Source of the DNA: Chthoniobacterales bacterium
GTDB taxonomy: Bacteria; Verrucomicrobiota; Verrucomicrobiia; Chthoniobacterales; UBA10450
Length of the DNA: 9,084 nucleotides
Assembly (NCBI GenBank): GCA_013695925.1
Contig: JACCZO010000241.1
Span: 1-9,084, forward strand
Direction: 5' to 3'
Under the pieces are notes generated by a model. It was not told the DNA's origin, did not search any database, and worked only from the letters and a program-made list of their open reading frames with translations. Each line of letters opens with the position of its first letter. Positions within the stretch are counted from its first letter, which is position 1. Positions 6,721 through 9,084 of this stretch are shown in pieces. Position numbers and translations under genes: made by a program.

Positions 6721-7697
6721 TCAAATGTGATCCTAAGACCGCTGCGGCGCCGCTCTTTTCGCGGCTTCACCTCGCGGTGAAATCTATCCTCGGTTTCGCT
6801 TTGGTGACTTGTTCGTTGATCCAGGGTGCGCAAGCAGGGGTGCGGGCTTTTCCGATCCCGACGAGGGATAGCGAGCCGGTCTCAATCACTCTCGGGCCGG
6901 ACGGCAACCTTTGGTTCACTGAGCAGAACGCCAGCAATGTGGCCCGCGTTACGCCCGACGGCATAATTACGGAATTCCGCACTCCAACCTTCAGCTTTCC
7001 GAACGCTATCACGGCTGGGCCGGATGGTAACGTCTGGTTCTCGGAGGGAGCGGCGGGGCAGATTGCCTTCATTACGCCGAGCGGCCGAATCACCGAGATT
7101 CCGTTTTCAACCTCCGGGGTCCCGGGAGGGATTGTGACCGGTCCGGATGGCAACATTTGGTTTACTGACCTGGTGGGAAATAGCGTGTGGCGCCTGGAGT
7201 TGGCGACCCGCACCCTAACGAGCTTCCCAGTTCCGACTCCAGATTCCTTTCCCGGCGATATCACGGTGGGTTCGGATGGAAATCTGTGGTTTGTGGAAGG
7301 GGCGGGCAAGATCGGGCGAATCACGCCAGAGGGCGTGATCACCGAATTCGGGAACGGATTGAGTCTGCCGTACTCGATTGCCCTCGGTCCCGACGGTAAC
7401 ATCTGGTTTACTCTCCGCTTCTCGGCCCAGCTCGGAAGGATCACCCCGGCAGGCGTATTCACCTTCCACCCTATCCCAAACTCGGCGGAGCAGATCGCGC
7501 CTGGTCACGGCAACACGCTGATTTTTACTGAGTTCGGCAGCAGCAGGATCGGGAAAATCACGACCGCAGGCGTTGCGACCGAGTCGCCCGAATTTCCCGG
7601 GAGCAATCCGACGGGAATCGCGCTTGGCTCCGACCGGCGCATCTGGTTTCTTGGCTACGGGAACGACCGGGTTTACCGGGCCACCTTTGGCCGGTAG
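6687..7697 (+). CDS. Exported Vgb-like (streptogramin-lyase-like) seven-bladed beta-propeller
   Basis: A 336-residue secreted propeller, the intact paralogue of the gene at 3466. ATG 6687 is chosen because AAGAGA precedes it at good spacing; a TTG at 6660 and an ATG at 6708 are also in frame. The signal peptide core is about residues 28-47, with cleavage after GAQA (residue 50). Seven blade signatures follow at intervals of about 40 residues: GPDGNLWF 70, GPDGNVWF 111, GPDGNIWF 152, GSDGNLWF 195, GPDGNIWF 234, GHGNTLIF 274 and GSDRRIWF 314, separated by RITP-x-G-x-ITEF strands. This matches the Vgb superfamily, which includes virginiamycin B lyase. In blade six the sequence is AEQIAPGHG, where from memory the true lyases carry a catalytic His in an EPH-type turn, so antibiotic cleavage is doubtful. 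Paralogy with 3466 points to duplication on both sides of the HAF gene. No clean direct-repeat operator is seen upstream. Confidence 0.92.
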   Translation: MHKTNKTMHRLIKCDPKTAAAPLFSRLHLAVKSILGFALVTCSLIQGAQAGVRAFPIPTRDSEPVSITLGPDGNLWFTEQNASNVARVTPDGIITEFRTPTFSFPNAITAGPDGNVWFSEGAAGQIAFITPSGRITEIPFSTSGVPGGIVTGPDGNIWFTDLVGNSVWRLELATRTLTSFPVPTPDSFPGDITVGSDGNLWFVEGAGKIGRITPEGVITEFGNGLSLPYSIALGPDGNIWFTLRFSAQLGRITPAGVFTFHPIPNSAEQIAPGHGNTLIFTEFGSSRIGKITTAGVATESPEFPGSNPTGIALGSDRRIWFLGYGNDRVYRATFGR

Positions 7698-7699
7698 GA

Positions 7700-7722
7700 G
7701 CGCCTGAGTTGGGCCAAGGCGC
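7700..7722 (+). terminator. Hairpin after the second Vgb-like gene
   Basis: GCGCCT at 7700-7705 pairs with AGGCGC at 7717-7722 around an 11-nt loop, starting 2 nt after the stop codon. The loop contains TTGG and CCAA, which can pair and extend the structure. No T-run follows, so it is only a possible terminator or 3' stabilising hairpin. Confidence 0.3.
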
Positions 7723-7805
7723 AGGCCGTGGCTTCTGATCGGCCAGGCGAATGAACCAGAGCAGCGCCAAGCTCGATGAAGCATTTGTGAGATCCTGCGG
7801 GGGCG

Positions 7806-7821
7806 GTAACAGAGCTGTAAC
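7806..7821 (+). promoter_or_regulatory. Direct-repeat operator candidate D (GTAAC-N6-GTAAC) with -10-like box
   Basis: Two exact GTAAC copies start 11 bp apart (7806-7810 and 7817-7821), 74 bp before ATG 7896. TATAAG at 7840-7845 lies 18 bp after the second half-site, so that half-site would sit where a -35 box belongs. This is the best-formed promoter of the set. The flank (T-run, TTGC, TCGT) parallels site B. Confidence 0.5.
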
Positions 7822-7895
7822 TTTTTTATCAGTTGCTCGTATAAGCCAGCATTACGAAATTCCGCGTTCACAGAAACAGTCGCTCGACTTCCAAT

Positions 7896-9084
7896 ATGAA
7901 AAACCGCCCTGTTCGTCACTTTTTGAAAAATCTCGTTCCGCGTCATCTCACGATGCGAAATCCAAGCTCTGGCTTCCCCATCCTCGGTCTTGTTTTGCCT
8001 CTGTGTGGGCTGCTGATCTGTTTTGTTGGCAGCATCAGCACCGCGTCGGCGCAAGCTGCGGGTGAGATCATCTGGAGCGTCGACTTGACTTACACGCCAT
8101 CGACGGCCGCCCCTCGGGTGGCGCCCGACGGCAACATCTATCTGCACAGCGAGGATCTGTATAAGATTTCTCCCGTCGGCCAGATCCTCTGGAGCAAAGA
8201 TTCCGGCGATTCGAAACCGGTCGACATCGGTCCGGACGGCACGGTTTACTCGGGTTCAGGCCTGACTATTTTCGCCTACACGCCGGCCGGTCAACTGATC
8301 TGGAGCTTTACCGAGCCGCCCGGTGGTCAGGGGATCATGGCCGGCCCAACGGTGGGCGCGGATGGAAATATCTATGCGGTCACGGACGGGGGTGGGCTGG
8401 GCGCGCTCGCGCTCAATCCGGCTGGTAGTCTGCTCTGGAATGTCCCCGGCTACTCGAATAACGATGGCACCGGCATTAAGCCCGTGCCGCTGGCTCCGGA
8501 CCGACTCTATTTTGCGGAAGAATTCGTGCCGGGTTGCACGGATTTCGCGGAAGGGTTGAATGCTGTCGACCTCGACGGCAACCTCCTCTGGTGCGTTTCG
8601 TTCAGCGGCGTTGCCCGCCCGGTGGCTTCCCCGAATGGGGACGCCCTCATGAACGACACCGGAACTCTCTACGATTACAATCCGGATGGGTCGCGTGAAT
8701 GGTCGTTCCAGTTTCCGTTCCCAAGCGGGACTCTGCTCGGCCTGACGACGGGTCCGGATGCCAACATTTACATCTTCCATTCCTACGTGAATCTCTGGTC
8801 GCTCACTCCGACCGGGAAAAAGCGTTGGCAAGTCGATGGCATTGCAGGAGGCACCTTCCCGGTTATGCCAACCGTCTCGCCCGACGGCAGCGTGCTCGTT
8901 TTCCCGACCGTCTATTCCTTTGGGGTGAACGGAAAAGTGGTCGCGGTGAATTCCGCCGATGGTGCGGTGCTTTGGACCCTGCCGATCACGGGTCCCTCGG
9001 CCGGCGCTTCGGGCCCGGTCGCGTTCAGCAATGATGGCGCGACGGTCTATGTGCCGGTGACCGAAATTGGCGGTGTGAATAAAC
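7896..9084 (+). CDS. Exported PQQ-like beta-propeller protein, 3'-truncated
   Basis: The frame is open from ATG 7896 to the window edge (396 codons, no stop), so the C-terminus is missing. The signal peptide is long: a basic n-region of about 26 residues, a hydrophobic core at about 28-46 and cleavage near TASAQA (residue 54). Blades are marked by a Trp strand after a Gly turn: GEIIW60, GQILW99, GQLIW136, GSLLW181, GNLLW232, GSREW269, GKKRW311 and GAVLW360. These alternate with APDGNIY, GPDGTVY, GADGNIY and GPDANIY. This is the pattern of PQQ-like/BamB-like propellers. The paired calcium or PQQ ligands of quinoprotein dehydrogenases are not evident, so a structural or binding role is more likely than an enzyme. 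An internal in-frame ATG at 7953 would shorten the n-region. No clear Shine-Dalgarno sequence is present, but operator candidate D lies upstream. Confidence 0.9.
   Translation, partial: MKNRPVRHFLKNLVPRHLTMRNPSSGFPILGLVLPLCGLLICFVGSISTASAQAAGEIIWSVDLTYTPSTAAPRVAPDGNIYLHSEDLYKISPVGQILWSKDSGDSKPVDIGPDGTVYSGSGLTIFAYTPAGQLIWSFTEPPGGQGIMAGPTVGADGNIYAVTDGGGLGALALNPAGSLLWNVPGYSNNDGTGIKPVPLAPDRLYFAEEFVPGCTDFAEGLNAVDLDGNLLWCVSFSGVARPVASPNGDALMNDTGTLYDYNPDGSREWSFQFPFPSGTLLGLTTGPDANIYIFHSYVNLWSLTPTGKKRWQVDGIAGGTFPVMPTVSPDGSVLVFPTVYSFGVNGKVVAVNSADGAVLWTLPITGPSAGASGPVAFSNDGATVYVPVTEIGGVNK

Noticed and set aside
6767..7462. 231-codon minus-strand frame with a repeated NQMLPSGP pattern
   Set aside because: The repeat is the antisense reading of the GPDGN-x-WF blade motif codons. 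The same artefact appears at 3489-3938 opposite the other Vgb-like gene.
6687..7697. Assignment as a streptogramin (virginiamycin B) resistance gene
   Set aside because: The fold signature fits the superfamily, but the protein is exported, lies among other secreted propellers and does not show the blade-six His turn I expect in true lyases. The family contains many non-resistance members.
7751..8065. 104-codon plus-strand frame overlapping the PQQ-like gene start
   Set aside because: It runs across operator candidate D and into the signal peptide of the real gene in another frame, and its product has no features.
7215..8147. 310-codon open frame on the minus strand
   Set aside because: It spans the 3' part of one real gene, an intergenic region with a hairpin and operator candidate, and the start of another. 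Its product is Arg-rich with no recognisable domain or signal, so it is an antisense shadow of GC-rich coding DNA.

Overview
The window is a GC-rich stretch of bacterial chromosome with every supported gene on the + strand. It carries one cytoplasmic-membrane sensor kinase followed by five genes for exported proteins, four of them predicted beta-propellers and the fifth a HAF-repeat protein whose fold is less certain. HAF repeats joined by a Thr/Pro linker to a proprotein-convertase-type P-domain, Vgb-like (streptogramin-lyase-like) propellers and PQQ-like propellers are together typical of soil Verrucomicrobiota and Acidobacteriota. Either phylum is plausible, and nothing here settles which. 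There are no tRNA or rRNA genes, no CRISPR array, no transposase and no phage gene.

Layout: 1-1160 is the 3' part of a histidine kinase of the heavy-metal-sensor type (HAMP, HisKA, HATPase). 1345-3207 encodes an exported fusion of an N-terminal type 1 copper cupredoxin with a YVTN-like beta-propeller. 3466-4450 is a Vgb-like propeller gene broken by a frameshift near 4054-4069. 4616-6484 is a HAF-repeat protein with a Thr/Pro linker, a P-domain and a C-terminal beta module. 6485-6686 holds an orphan signal-peptide-like reading frame. 6687-7697 is an intact paralogue of the frameshifted Vgb-like gene. 7896 to the window end is an exported PQQ-like propeller that runs off the edge.

The most unusual pattern lies between the genes. 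Upstream of four of the five exported-protein genes there is GTAAC, six bases, then GTAAC or a close variant (1235, 3394, 4496, 7806). The two half-sites always start exactly 11 bp apart and end 56-104 bp before the start codon. Direct repeats one helical turn apart are the usual target of OmpR/PhoB-family response regulators, the class that partners kinases like the one at the left edge. I infer, but cannot prove, that the separately promoted exported genes form a small regulon of an OmpR-type regulator, possibly the one paired with this kinase.

No catalytic role can be assigned with confidence to the exported proteins. The copper protein is the best candidate for a redox function: it has a full set of type 1 copper ligands and a propeller with roughly one histidine per blade, which recalls the architecture of nitrous oxide reductase with the domain order reversed. 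The other four are probably envelope or extracellular binding or scaffold proteins.
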